Below are positions 42,282-50,738 of a stretch of DNA of 64,000 bases, piece after piece. Both the position numbers and the translations under genes were made by a program. Every line of letters begins with the position of its first letter. The stretch's first letter is position 1. A model generated the notes under the pieces. That model worked only from the letters and a program-made list of their open reading frames with translations. It searched no databases and was not told the origin of the DNA. This DNA is from an uncultured Lachnospiraceae bacterium (GTDB taxonomy: Bacteria; Bacillota; Clostridia; Lachnospirales; Lachnospiraceae), in NCBI GenBank assembly GCA_910584945.1, contig CAJUDY010000005.1, positions 43,921 through 107,920 on the forward strand. Direction: 5' to 3'.

Positions 42282-42824
42282 TTACAGCTCGTAGCGCATA
42301 TACTCCTCTCCGTTCAAATCCTTCCAGCAAAACTCCCCGTCCTCATAAATCATATACCCATGCTTACTCCCCTCCTTCGGAATCGACACCGACCCCGGAT
42401 TCAGATACACATACGTCTCATGCACCCGGCAGGCCGGCACATGCGTATGCCCGTGCAGCAGCACATCCCCCTTCTTCAACATCGGCAGATGCCCCTCATG
42501 GTACACATGCCCGTGGGTCAGAAAAATCATGCGCCCCCTCTCATAGAAAAACCCATAATCCGCCAGAATCGGAAATTCCAGAACCATCTGATCCACCTCC
42601 GTGTCACAGTTGCCCCGGACGCACAAAATCTCCTCCTTCCGCTCATTCAGCATCCCAAGCACCTCCTTGGGCGCATACTCCTTCGGAAGGTCGTTGCGGG
42701 GACCGTGATACAAAAGATCCCCCAGAAGGATCAGCTTATCCCCCTGCTCCCGCTCATAAGCCTCCATCAATTTTCTGCAATAATATGCAGATCCATGAAT
42801 ATCACTTGCGATCACCAGCTTCAT
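42282..42824 (-). CDS. YfcE-type metallophosphoesterase
   Basis: The 180-aa calcineurin-like phosphodiesterase has ASDIHGSAYYC (DxH), LLGDLLYHGPRND (GDxxxHG), VRGNCDTEVD (GNCD), LTHGHVYHEG and LLHGHTHVPAC (GHTH). YfcE enzymes act on phosphodiesters or small phosphates in vitro. It overlaps the end of the MoxR gene by 23 nt, so it is translationally tied to the MoxR-VWA pair. The true substrate is unknown. Confidence 0.93.
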   Translation of the reverse strand: MKLVIASDIHGSAYYCRKLMEAYEREQGDKLILLGDLLYHGPRNDLPKEYAPKEVLGMLNERKEEILCVRGNCDTEVDQMVLEFPILADYGFFYERGRMIFLTHGHVYHEGHLPMLKKGDVLLHGHTHVPACRVHETYVYLNPGSVSIPKEGSKHGYMIYEDGEFCWKDLNGEEYMRYEL

Positions 42825-44322
42825 ATAATCTCTCCATCTCCTTCATACTTTTTCTTAAGCGCGCTTCCTGCTCCCTCCGGTTCAGAAGCGGCTCCATCTC
42901 CGGACGCAAAAATCCAATCAGCGAAGCGTCCCCGTGCTTCTGGATTCCCACAAGCCAGTCCGTCAGCTCCTGCTCTTCCCCAAAGCAATTTTTTAAAAAA
43001 TCCGTCATTTCATTGAGGAACCGTAGAAGCTCCTCCTTCTGCGCCTGAACAAGGGCTTTCGACCGGCTCCTCTCCTCCTCAAGAAGCGCCTTCCCCGCCT
43101 CCGGCTCCGGAAGACGAAGAGGCCCCGTCAGAAGCTTCGAGAGCCACTCGTCCACCTGCGCCTCCATGGACGCTTCCCAGGGGGTTAGAAGGTCGTTCTC
43201 CTTCTTCACCTTTAAAGCATGAAACCGCCGCTCCAAAAAGCGCTCCGGACTCTTTTCTTCGGATTCTTCTTTCATATAGGAGAAATACTGTGAGAGCACT
43301 TCTCTCTCCCGTTCCCATAGTCTTAAGGCGCTTCCGTAAGCCGTCATTCGTCCCCAGGCTCCGGATAAGAGATGACTTAGAAAAATACACCGCACGTCCC
43401 CCGGCGCTTTGGAGAGCCGCTCTATAAGCGCCCGGGTCTCCTCCCCGGAAAGCGTCCCGGTAAGAAGCCCCGCCACCGGGTAAGCCCCAAGAAAGGTTTG
43501 GTTCAACTGATAGTAAGCGGCAAAATCCGCCGCGATCTTCGGCACCCTCAAGAACTCTTCTATAAAGCTTCTGCCCACGGACATTCCCTGTCTCTCATAC
43601 TCCGTAAGCAGCACCGACAGATCCTCCCAGCCCCTGGCTGTGACAAACTCTTTCTTCTCCCTGGTCAGCGTCACCTGATAAAAATGCTCCGGATGCAGCT
43701 CCAGATAAGAAAGGACCGCCGGATGTATCCCCTGTTGCAGCGCGTAGCCCTTCCAGACCCCGTAATCCGCTTCCACCGTCAGCGTCCGCACCCGGTCCAT
43801 AGCCGCCATATCAAGCTCCCGAACGGCCTGATTGTACTCCTTCGGATTCCCTGCCGCCACGATCACCCAGCCCTTTGGAACCTTGTGATTCCCGAACATC
43901 TTGTACTGCAGAAACTGAAGCATCGTCGGCGCCAGCGTCTCGGAGACACAGTTGATCTCGTCGATAAACAGGATTCCCTCCCGGTATCCGGTCCGCTCCT
44001 GATATTCATAGACCGCGCCGATGATCTCGCTCATGGTGTACTCGGTCATGGTATACTCCTGATCCCCATACGTTTTCGTCACCAGCTTCGGCAGTCCCAC
44101 GGCGCTCTGCCGGGTGTGATGGGTGATTGTATAAGAGATGAGCCCCACCTGACACTCTCTGGCCGCCTGCTCCATGATCGCCGTCTTGCCGATCCCCGGC
44201 GGTCCGATCAGGAAGACCGGTCTCTGGCGAAACTCGGGAATCCGGCTCTGTCCCCGGTCGTCCTTCGCCGTATAGGCTTTCAGGGTGCGGATAATCTCTT
44301 CTTTTGCTTCCTGTATGTTCAT
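42802..44322 (-). CDS. MoxR-family AAA+ ATPase
   Basis: The 506-aa protein has Walker A LIGPPGIGKTAIME, Walker B GILFIDEINCVSETLAP and the sensor-type stretch VIVAAGNPKEYN. Beyond the AAA+ core (about 1-300) a long charged, coiled-coil-like C-terminal region runs to the end. The start at 44322 makes an ATGA overlap with the VWA gene. MoxR proteins act with VWA partners as chaperone or metal-insertion machines, as in CobS-CobT. Target unknown; the DUF4132 protein in the B12 operon is a candidate. Confidence 0.9.
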   Translation of the reverse strand: MNIQEAKEEIIRTLKAYTAKDDRGQSRIPEFRQRPVFLIGPPGIGKTAIMEQAARECQVGLISYTITHHTRQSAVGLPKLVTKTYGDQEYTMTEYTMSEIIGAVYEYQERTGYREGILFIDEINCVSETLAPTMLQFLQYKMFGNHKVPKGWVIVAAGNPKEYNQAVRELDMAAMDRVRTLTVEADYGVWKGYALQQGIHPAVLSYLELHPEHFYQVTLTREKKEFVTARGWEDLSVLLTEYERQGMSVGRSFIEEFLRVPKIAADFAAYYQLNQTFLGAYPVAGLLTGTLSGEETRALIERLSKAPGDVRCIFLSHLLSGAWGRMTAYGSALRLWEREREVLSQYFSYMKEESEEKSPERFLERRFHALKVKKENDLLTPWEASMEAQVDEWLSKLLTGPLRLPEPEAGKALLEEERSRSKALVQAQKEELLRFLNEMTDFLKNCFGEEQELTDWLVGIQKHGDASLIGFLRPEMEPLLNRREQEARLRKSMKEMERLYEAGDRK

Positions 44323-45656
44323 CGTCCTGTCTCCCATTCCATCTCGATATCCAAAGTCAGCGTCTGGGCCCAGGCCGGCGCCTTCCCCCGCATCAGCTCC
44401 TCGTTTAAAAATACAAAGGCGGTCTCATAATCCGGCTTATGCTCCGGATAAATCCCGTCGCCGTCCGTAAAGTAAAGAAGTCCTTTCAAATCCGAAAGCT
44501 CTCCCTCTCTTTTCATCTGGTCCACCAGCCGAAACACCGGGGTAAAGTCCGTATCTCCGTGTCCTTTCACTTCCATCTTTTCCAGATAAGCCTTCCACTC
44601 CTCCTCGCAGGTCACGCACACATGCTCCTGCACCGCGCAGTCGCACTGAATCAGATGAATCCGCATATTCCGGAAGAAGTTTTCCTTCTCCTCCAGGATC
44701 TCCCAGGTCTCCGTAAGAAACCGCCGGACCACCGCTCCCGAGCAGGAACCGGAAGTATCGATGGCGATCACAAACTCCAAAAGTCTCCGCATCTCCTTGT
44801 ACTCCAGAGGTTCCAGGAAGACCAGATTCTCATACATCCTCCGGCTGTAGTCGTAAGGAATGTAATCAAAGCTGTCCATATCAAGAGACAGCTCCTCCTG
44901 ACTGACCGCGAACTGCTTTAAGAACTGGCGGTAATCATAAGCCCGCTCCTTCTGAAGCACGATCTGCTCCCTTACCGTCCCCCGGCTGCCTCCCGCCTGC
45001 CTTCTGTGTTCTTCCTCCCGGAGCTCCATCTGCTCGAATACCGTCCGCCAGCGGTGAACCGCCTCCGTCAGCCGCCGGGCCTTCTCTTCTCTGTACGCAC
45101 ACTCTTCATGGATTTTCCGGGAGTTCTCCTCCTTCGCTTCCCAGAAGCGGTGATTGTCCCTCCGGAAGATCTCCTCCAGCTTCTCCATACGCTCCGGCGC
45201 AAGGGACGAAAGCCACCCGGAAAGTTCCCGCTCGTGAAACCTGATCTTCGACTCTCTGATCTGCCGATAGCACCGGCTTCGTTCCTCCGGAATCGGCCAC
45301 GTAAACCCCTCCACGTGCATCCGATCGATCCGATACTCCGTCATCAGATCACAGGCCAGATGCCAGATCCGCTCGGTGCAGGAGTAATCCCGCAGCGGAT
45401 GCAGATACAGGCCGTGAAGCAGAAGATGGAGATACTGCCGCTCCAGCACCTCCGACCGCCCGGAAAAAAGCGCGAACACCTCGTCCTCTTTCCAGTATAT
45501 AGTCTCCCCGTCCGTACCGGAACCCTGGTCCGTCCACACGACTTTCGGAATCTCAAAAGCCGCCCGGAAGGCCGGAAGCTTCTCCTTAAGACGACCTCTG
45601 ACGTAGCGAAGCGCATCTTTTGCAAGCGCTCTTTTCCTTTCCTGTAATACCTCCAT
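44319..45656 (-). CDS. VWA-like protein with DUF2201-type N-terminal region
   Basis: The 445-aa protein has a metallopeptidase-like N-terminal half (LHLLLHGLYLHPLRDYS) and a C-terminal von Willebrand A-like domain with the MIDAS start VIAIDTSGSCSG near residue 295 and GLLYFTDGDGIYP. The middle is highly charged and helical. The HGxxxH pattern lacks the usual catalytic Glu of HExxH, so protease activity is doubtful. It is the first gene of VWA-MoxR-phosphoesterase, coupled by ATGA overlap. Confidence 0.85.
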   Translation of the reverse strand: MEVLQERKRALAKDALRYVRGRLKEKLPAFRAAFEIPKVVWTDQGSGTDGETIYWKEDEVFALFSGRSEVLERQYLHLLLHGLYLHPLRDYSCTERIWHLACDLMTEYRIDRMHVEGFTWPIPEERSRCYRQIRESKIRFHERELSGWLSSLAPERMEKLEEIFRRDNHRFWEAKEENSRKIHEECAYREEKARRLTEAVHRWRTVFEQMELREEEHRRQAGGSRGTVREQIVLQKERAYDYRQFLKQFAVSQEELSLDMDSFDYIPYDYSRRMYENLVFLEPLEYKEMRRLLEFVIAIDTSGSCSGAVVRRFLTETWEILEEKENFFRNMRIHLIQCDCAVQEHVCVTCEEEWKAYLEKMEVKGHGDTDFTPVFRLVDQMKREGELSDLKGLLYFTDGDGIYPEHKPDYETAFVFLNEELMRGKAPAWAQTLTLDIEMEWETGR

Positions 45657-45690
45657 CCGCGCTCCTCCTCGTTCTACCTTTCATACGCCC

Positions 45691-45765
45691 TAGTACCGCT
45701 GCGTCCCTTCCCCTAAGCGCAAGCGGGGTCTGGAAGACTTATCTGCTCCCGGCAGGCGACCGGAT
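45691..45765. repeat. Dispersed repeat, copy E (right half only)
   Basis: The stretch TAGTACCGCTGCGTCCCTTC then CTAAGCGCAAGCGGGGTC and ATCTGC matches the right arm of copies C, D and F. CCGCTGCG and CGCAAGCGG can pair locally. It lies between the divergent VWA and DtxR-like genes. Confidence 0.6.
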
Positions 45766-45795
45766 GGTGTCCGGATTGCGCAAGCGTTCCCCCTC

Positions 45796-45824
45796 TTGAA
45801 AATCCTCCCCCTGTATGGTATCCT
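45796..45824 (+). promoter_or_regulatory. Promoter of the DtxR-like gene
   Basis: TTGAAA and TATCCT are separated by 17 nt, about 30 nt upstream of the start codon. Confidence 0.7.
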
Positions 45825-45855
45825 AGGAACAGGCAAAAAGGGGGGAAATCAACAT

Positions 45856-46215
45856 ATGAAAATGCAAGAATCACCGGAAGACTACCTGGAAGCCATCCTG
45901 GTCCTCTCCAGAGAACTCGGCAATGTCCGCTCCATTGATGTTGCCAACCATCTGGGATACAGCAAACCCAGCATCAGCGTTGCAATGAAAAGGCTCCGGG
46001 AGAACGGCTATATTGCGCTGGACGACAGCGGTCATCTGATTCTGACCGGCTCCGGTCTGGCCGTCGCCCTGAACATCTATGAGAAGCATCTGGTCCTGAC
46101 CCAGTTTCTCATCTCCATCGGAGTGGACGAAGAAATTGCCAAAAAAGACGCCTGCCGCATGGAGCATGTCATCAGCGACGAAAGCTTCGAGAAAATCAAG
46201 CAACTGCCCCGCTGA
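45856..46215 (+). CDS. DtxR/MntR-family metal-dependent regulator
   Basis: The 119-aa protein has the winged HTH (SPEDYLEAILVLSRELGNVR, then YSKPSISVAMKRLRENGYIA) and a short metal-sensing helical domain with ACRMEHVISDESFEKI. The start at 45856 has a strong GGGGGG-type ribosome site; an upstream in-frame start would lie at the -35 box. It lacks the SH3 extension, like MntR-type members. Its metal is probably Fe or Mn. No transport gene is adjacent. Confidence 0.9.
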   Translation: MKMQESPEDYLEAILVLSRELGNVRSIDVANHLGYSKPSISVAMKRLRENGYIALDDSGHLILTGSGLAVALNIYEKHLVLTQFLISIGVDEEIAKKDACRMEHVISDESFEKIKQLPR

Positions 46216-46266
46216 CGGCTTTTGGGAAAACCGAAAATGTTACGGTGAATCACGTAAACGCAAATA

Positions 46267-46300
46267 ACTCCCGGCACACCATGTACCGGGAGTCTCTTTT
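46267..46300. terminator. Shared terminator of the DtxR-like gene and cheV
   Basis: ACTCCCGG and CCGGGAGT form a hairpin around an 11-nt loop with CTCTTTTCT on the plus side and a T-rich stretch on the minus side. It lies between convergent genes. Confidence 0.8.
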
Positions 46301-46303
46301 CTG

Positions 46304-47242
46304 TTATTTACTTTCTCTGAGATCTTCCCGGAAACGCTCCAAAAGCTGGTCAATCACATGAACCAGATGGCCGATCTCCGGCTTGGTCAGCTGTTCATCC
46401 GCTCCCAAAGCCTCTCCTTTGATCCGCATCTGATCATCGATCAGGGAGGAGAAGATCACAACCGGTATCTTCTTCAGCCTGGGATCGTCTTTCACCAGCT
46501 TCGTCAGCCGGTGTCCATCCATCTCCGGCATCTCAATATCCGTGATGATCAGATTCACTTTGTCATACAGATGCTCATCATCCTTCAGCGCGTGCAGATA
46601 ATTCCATGCTTCCTGACCATTGTTGAAATTCTTCACATCCATGAATCCGGCCCTCTCCAGAGAATCATCGATCATCTTCTGCAGAAGCACCGAATCCTCC
46701 GCGATCACCAATGGACTGTCACAGAGCGGGCGGTCGCCCATCTGCTCCACCTCGGAAATCTGAATCGACGTCTCCGGCGCGATCTCCGCCACGATCTTCT
46801 CAAAGTCAAGAATCGTCACCAACTCTCCCGCACACTGAGCGATACCGGTGGCCACGCCCTCATCCCCGTGAGAAAGCGTCTTATCCGGCTTCTGGATATC
46901 CTTCCAGGAGATCCGGCTGATGCCCTCAATGCTCTGGACCCGGAAAGCAACCGTCATTTTGTTGAAATTCGTGACAATGAACAGATCTCTCGGCTTATGC
47001 CCCAGATCCTCACCGGTCAGATAATACCCCAGATCAATAACCGTGATCAGGATGTCCCTCGGCTTGAAGATTCCTTCCACAGCCGGATGGGCATGGGGCA
47101 TCATCTTCACCTTCTCACTCATCATGATCTCTTTGACTTTCGCCACATTGATCCCGTAGAACTCGCCCTGAATCGTGAATTTCATAATCTCGATTTCATT
47201 CGTACCCGACTCAAGAAGAATACCTTCTTTTTCTTTCTCCAC
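46304..47242 (-). CDS. cheV: Chemotaxis protein CheV (CheW-REC fusion)
   Basis: CheV couples receptors to CheA and has a regulatory receiver domain. The 312-aa protein has a CheW-like domain (about 15-165; FKPRDILITVIDLGYYL) and a receiver domain with the phospho-Asp in LIITDIEMPEMDG and the Lys in QLTKPE. The best start is a GTG at 47242 preceded by AAGGAGC; the long upstream extension would run into cheD. It closes the flagellar/chemotaxis operon here. Confidence 0.93.
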   Translation of the reverse strand: MEKEKEGILLESGTNEIEIMKFTIQGEFYGINVAKVKEIMMSEKVKMMPHAHPAVEGIFKPRDILITVIDLGYYLTGEDLGHKPRDLFIVTNFNKMTVAFRVQSIEGISRISWKDIQKPDKTLSHGDEGVATGIAQCAGELVTILDFEKIVAEIAPETSIQISEVEQMGDRPLCDSPLVIAEDSVLLQKMIDDSLERAGFMDVKNFNNGQEAWNYLHALKDDEHLYDKVNLIITDIEMPEMDGHRLTKLVKDDPRLKKIPVVIFSSLIDDQMRIKGEALGADEQLTKPEIGHLVHVIDQLLERFREDLRESK

Positions 47243-47258
47243 TTCTATCGCTCCTTCC

Positions 47259-47744
47259 TTACAGATGTCTCTCTGGTTTCCCCGCCGTACGGATGATAAC
47301 ATCCCCATTCGCAATGTTGATGAGCATCGTCCTTGCATAACTTCCGCCGGTATCTTCCGCCTTGATACGCATCCGTTCTTCCATCAATAACTTCTTTACC
47401 ATCGCGGCATTTCTCTGACCGATGTTTCCAAAATCCGAGTTGCCCCGGATCTCGAACATCTTCGCTCCTCCTGCAATCTTCACGATGGTTCTGCTTTTCA
47501 GCATTCCAAACGCGGTCAGCTTGCGGATCATCTCCTGAATACCGCTGTCTGCATATTTGAATACCTTCGGATCTCTTGGATCAGTCCTCGAAGGCAGCAT
47601 AATGTGCAAAAGCCCTCCCAGCCGAATGGCCGGATCATACATCGTGATCCCGATACAGGAACCCAGTGCGTAAGTGATGATCTGCCCTTCACCCCTGGCA
47701 AACTTCATGTCGCCGATTCCTACCTTGATATCTTTCCCCGTCAA
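47259..47744 (-). CDS. cheD: Chemoreceptor glutamine deamidase CheD
   Basis: CheD deamidates receptor glutamines and is bound by CheC. The 161-aa protein has the catalytic Cys in YALGSCIGITMYDP and the His in GGLLHIMLPS. It starts with TTG overlapping the cheC stop (TTGA), a coupling that suits the CheC-CheD complex. Confidence 0.95.
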   Translation of the reverse strand: MTGKDIKVGIGDMKFARGEGQIITYALGSCIGITMYDPAIRLGGLLHIMLPSRTDPRDPKVFKYADSGIQEMIRKLTAFGMLKSRTIVKIAGGAKMFEIRGNSDFGNIGQRNAAMVKKLLMEERMRIKAEDTGGSYARTMLINIANGDVIIRTAGKPERHL

Positions 47745-48364
47745 CTTGACACACCTAATTTCTCTAATATCCTGTTCAAAGACTGAATGTCAGGCAGCAT
47801 CAAAAGTCCATCGGAAAGCCTGACACCATCCATAATAAACTCCGCATTGATATACATTAACTTATCTGTCTCATAACCGTACTCCGCAATGGGTACCGTC
47901 AGTATCCCGCCCAGCATATTGACCGTGGAGCTTGGAACCGACAGATCGATATCCACACCCACCAGCTGTGCAAAGGCATTGATATACGAGCAGATGATGA
48001 TATTGCCCACTTCCTCCAGAGCAGAATAATCCATCTCGTCCATTTCTTCGAAAGAAGTGTATTTTTTCCCAATCAGCTTCTCCAGCACGGCATTCGCCAT
48101 ATCCATCTTGAAGATGAACAGAATCAATCCGTTCACGTCGTTGGACATCTGCACCAGGGTCGCCGCCACCAGCTCCTCGATCTCTCCGATCTTATCTACC
48201 GCCTCCTCGTATCCGAGTACGCTCACCTCCGGAATCGAGATCCGGATCTCCTTCTGCAGGAGCTTGGACAGAGCCGTCGCCGCGTGACTGGTACCAATGC
48301 TGCTGATCTCCTTCATGACGTCCAGTTCCTGAAGGTTCATTTCCTCATAGCTTTTAATTCTCAT
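47741..48364 (-). CDS. cheC: CheY-P phosphatase CheC, with one altered active site
   Basis: CheC removes phosphate from CheY-P and is boosted by CheD. Two pseudo-symmetric ExxN sites are expected. The second is intact (SALEEVGNIIICSYINA), but the first reads MKEISSIGTSHAA, with Ser in place of Asn. The protein may therefore work with a single site. The start at 48364 is an ATG with AGAGG upstream; a GTG two codons earlier is weaker. The 207-aa length is normal. Confidence 0.93.
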   Translation of the reverse strand: MRIKSYEEMNLQELDVMKEISSIGTSHAATALSKLLQKEIRISIPEVSVLGYEEAVDKIGEIEELVAATLVQMSNDVNGLILFIFKMDMANAVLEKLIGKKYTSFEEMDEMDYSALEEVGNIIICSYINAFAQLVGVDIDLSVPSSTVNMLGGILTVPIAEYGYETDKLMYINAEFIMDGVRLSDGLLMLPDIQSLNRILEKLGVSS

Positions 48365-48385
48365 AGTCACCTCTTGATGATGTGC

Positions 48386-49135
48386 TTATCCCCGGAGGGA
48401 GTTAATGGTGGATTCGATTTCATCCTCTGTGGTAACGACCTTCAGCGCATAGGAGAATGCCCGCTGGGTCTCGATCACCTTTACCATCTCGTCTGCCATA
48501 CTCGTTCCGGAAGTCTCCAGCGCGCTGCTGGCAATGATGGGACTCTCAATCAGGATGGGCTCCGCTCCCTCGTCGGAAGGTGCGAATTCATCATTTCCCA
48601 CATTCATCAGACGGCTGGGATTATTGAAGGTATAGAGGGCAAGACTGCTCTTGATCGCCGCCATGTCTTCCGCTCCTTCCCCGTTCTCATCCGGCATCTG
48701 CCCCACCTCGATGGGCTGCTGGTTGCGGTCCAGCACCAGCTTGTTGGACTCGGTAGTCAGATAGAACCTCCCGTCCAGCTCGCCCCGGTGAAAACGCCCG
48801 CTTCTTGTGTACGTGATCTCCTCGGTCCCCACATCCTGCACCATGAAAAACGCATTGTCCTGCATGATGGCAAAGTCCAGTTCGCTTCCGGTCTGCGTGA
48901 CCGCCGACGCCCCAAAGTCCGTATAGGTCCGCTGCACTCTCATGCCGTTGCCCGCCATCAGCTCGGTGACCGCATCCTCGGAATCATTCAGATTATAATT
49001 CAGAAGATCGGAAAAAGCCACATTCTTCGCCTTAAACCCATAGTTGTTGATATTGGCGAGGTTGTTGGAAACCACGCTTAATTTTGCCAGAAAGCTCCCG
49101 GCCCCGAGAGCCCCGGTATAAAATGACTGATACAT
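48386..49135 (-). CDS. flgG: Flagellar distal rod protein FlgG/FlhP-type
   Basis: The 249-aa rod protein opens MYQSFYTGALGAGSFLAKLS and VVSNNLANINNYGFKAK, the axial-family N-terminal helix, and ends with a matching C-terminal helix (MADEMVKVIETQRAFSYALK). The TRSGRFHRGE stretch is the rod/hook D1 region. It is one of two adjacent FlgF/FlgG-type genes; which is the distal rod is uncertain. Confidence 0.85.
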   Translation of the reverse strand: MYQSFYTGALGAGSFLAKLSVVSNNLANINNYGFKAKNVAFSDLLNYNLNDSEDAVTELMAGNGMRVQRTYTDFGASAVTQTGSELDFAIMQDNAFFMVQDVGTEEITYTRSGRFHRGELDGRFYLTTESNKLVLDRNQQPIEVGQMPDENGEGAEDMAAIKSSLALYTFNNPSRLMNVGNDEFAPSDEGAEPILIESPIIASSALETSGTSMADEMVKVIETQRAFSYALKVVTTEDEIESTINSLRG

Positions 49136-49160
49136 TTTTTTCCTCCTGATGCTGTTATAT

Positions 49161-49931
49161 TTACAGTCTTCCTACGTCGGTCGACGATTTGCTCATGATC
49201 TGATCATACATCTTCAGCACCTGAGCCGCGCTCTGCAGCGCTCTCTGGGCCGTCATCATGGAGGTCAATTCCTCCACCATATCCACATTGGAATGCTCCA
49301 GGGTTTTCCAAAGCACGGTGGTCTCTCCCTCTTCAAGCTCTCTGGCGGCCTGGTCCGTGGAGAAGACGCCGTAGTCCTCCTTGTGGAGCTGCTCATAGTC
49401 CTCAAAATCCACAATTCGAAGCTTGCCGAACTCCCGGGTACTGCCGTCCCGGTCCACCACCCGGATGGTTCCGTCAGCGCTCACCTGAAAATCTTCATTG
49501 TCAATCTGGATCGGCTGACCGCCTTCCCCCTGGACTCTTCCCAGCGTGTTCAGCATCAGATAACCTTCGCTGTCCACATTGAAAGAACCGTTTCTGGTAT
49601 AGCGGACTCCGTTCTCCGTATCCACACAGAAAAATCCTCTCCCGCTCAGGGCGAAATCATAGATCCCGCCGGTGGGATCGAAGCTTCCCTGCTCATAGTT
49701 CACATAGGTTCTCTCGGCGGTCCTGATCTTGGAGGTTACGCCCAGCTCCTCCTGAATGTCCTTATTGGTCCTTCCTGTGCGGTAGAGCATCTCCTCCTCA
49801 AAAGTGTTGCTGACCATCTTATCCCGCTTATAGCCCGCGGTCTGAATGTTCACCATATTATTGCTGATCACATTCAGGTTCCGGTTCTGTGTCAGCATTC
49901 CGGATGTCAGGTTATAGAATCCCTGGTACAT
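49161..49931 (-). CDS. flgF: Flagellar rod protein FlgF/FlhO-type
   Basis: The 256-aa protein starts MYQGFYNLTSGMLTQNRNLN with VISNNMVNIQTAGYKRDKM and has FALSGRGFFCVDTENGVRYT and the C-terminal helix VDMVEELTSMMTAQRALQSA. It is an axial rod component exported through the flagellar type III system. It sits between the sigma-28 gene and the FlgG-type gene with a strong GGAGGAG ribosome site. Confidence 0.85.
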   Translation of the reverse strand: MYQGFYNLTSGMLTQNRNLNVISNNMVNIQTAGYKRDKMVSNTFEEEMLYRTGRTNKDIQEELGVTSKIRTAERTYVNYEQGSFDPTGGIYDFALSGRGFFCVDTENGVRYTRNGSFNVDSEGYLMLNTLGRVQGEGGQPIQIDNEDFQVSADGTIRVVDRDGSTREFGKLRIVDFEDYEQLHKEDYGVFSTDQAARELEEGETTVLWKTLEHSNVDMVEELTSMMTAQRALQSAAQVLKMYDQIMSKSSTDVGRL

Positions 49932-49956
49932 ACCCCTGTCTCCTCCTTCATCATAT

Positions 49957-50715
49957 TTATAAATAAGTGCTCATATAGTCTTTCAGCTTGCGGATCGCGC
50001 CGCTGTGGATCTGGGAAATCCTCGGCTCGCTGACCCCCAGCACCTGGGCGATCTGTCCCATGTTCAGTTCCTCCACATAGTACAGGGAGATCACAAGCTG
50101 TTCCTTTTCTTTCAAGGCTTTTACCGCTTCGGCCAGAAGCTGCCTGGACTCTTCTTGAAGAAACGCCTTCTCCGGCTGGGAACCTGCATCCCCGCTGGAC
50201 AACTGCAGCGACTGGTGTTCGTCCTCGTCGTCAATCAGCATATCCAGGGACAGGACGTTCATGATCACACTCATGCGCTGAAGCTTCCGGTATTTTTTCA
50301 CATCCATACCGATGTGCCTTGCAACCTCTTCGTCGCTGGCTTCGCTGCCCAGAGCAATCCTGGCCTCTTCCATCATCCGGACCTGTTTGCGGAAATCTCT
50401 GGGCATCCAGTCATTTTTGCGCACCAGATCGATGATCATCCCCCGGATTCGTCTTGAGATAAAAGTTTCAAACTTATTATCCCGCTCCGGGTCGTATCTG
50501 TCAATCCCTTTCATGATGGCAATGACGCCTTCATTGATAATATCTTCCATCTGCAGCGAACCGGCATAGATTCCCCGCATCTGGGAAGCAATGGTCTTGA
50601 CGATATACAGATACCGCATCACCAGTTCCTGTTTGATCGAAAGCTCCCCGCTCTCCTGGTATAAGGCAAGGAGTTCTTCATTTGTCTTATCTTTTAGATT
50701 TCCTGTCTGAAGCAT
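49957..50715 (-). CDS. fliA: Flagellar sigma factor sigma-28 (FliA/SigD/WhiG family)
   Basis: The 252-aa sigma factor has region 2 (DIINEGVIAIMKGIDRYDPE), region 3 and region 4 with HTH (LNMGQIAQVLGVSEPRISQI). It would direct late flagellar and chemotaxis genes. The start at 50715 has AAGGG upstream. It follows flhA by 23 nt, with no flhF or flhG between, as would be usual in Firmicutes. No anti-sigma FlgM gene is in the window. Confidence 0.93.
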   Translation of the reverse strand: MLQTGNLKDKTNEELLALYQESGELSIKQELVMRYLYIVKTIASQMRGIYAGSLQMEDIINEGVIAIMKGIDRYDPERDNKFETFISRRIRGMIIDLVRKNDWMPRDFRKQVRMMEEARIALGSEASDEEVARHIGMDVKKYRKLQRMSVIMNVLSLDMLIDDEDEHQSLQLSSGDAGSQPEKAFLQEESRQLLAEAVKALKEKEQLVISLYYVEELNMGQIAQVLGVSEPRISQIHSGAIRKLKDYMSTYL

Positions 50716-50738
50716 TATCCCTTCCACCTCTTAATGGA

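Noticed and set aside
42112..42330. A minus-strand frame encoding a repeated ten-residue Tyr-Pro-Asp-Ala-Ala-type peptide
   Set aside because: It is the translation of the 30-bp tandem array and begins inside the YfcE-like gene. There is no ribosome site, and the frame stays open only because the unit is a multiple of three.
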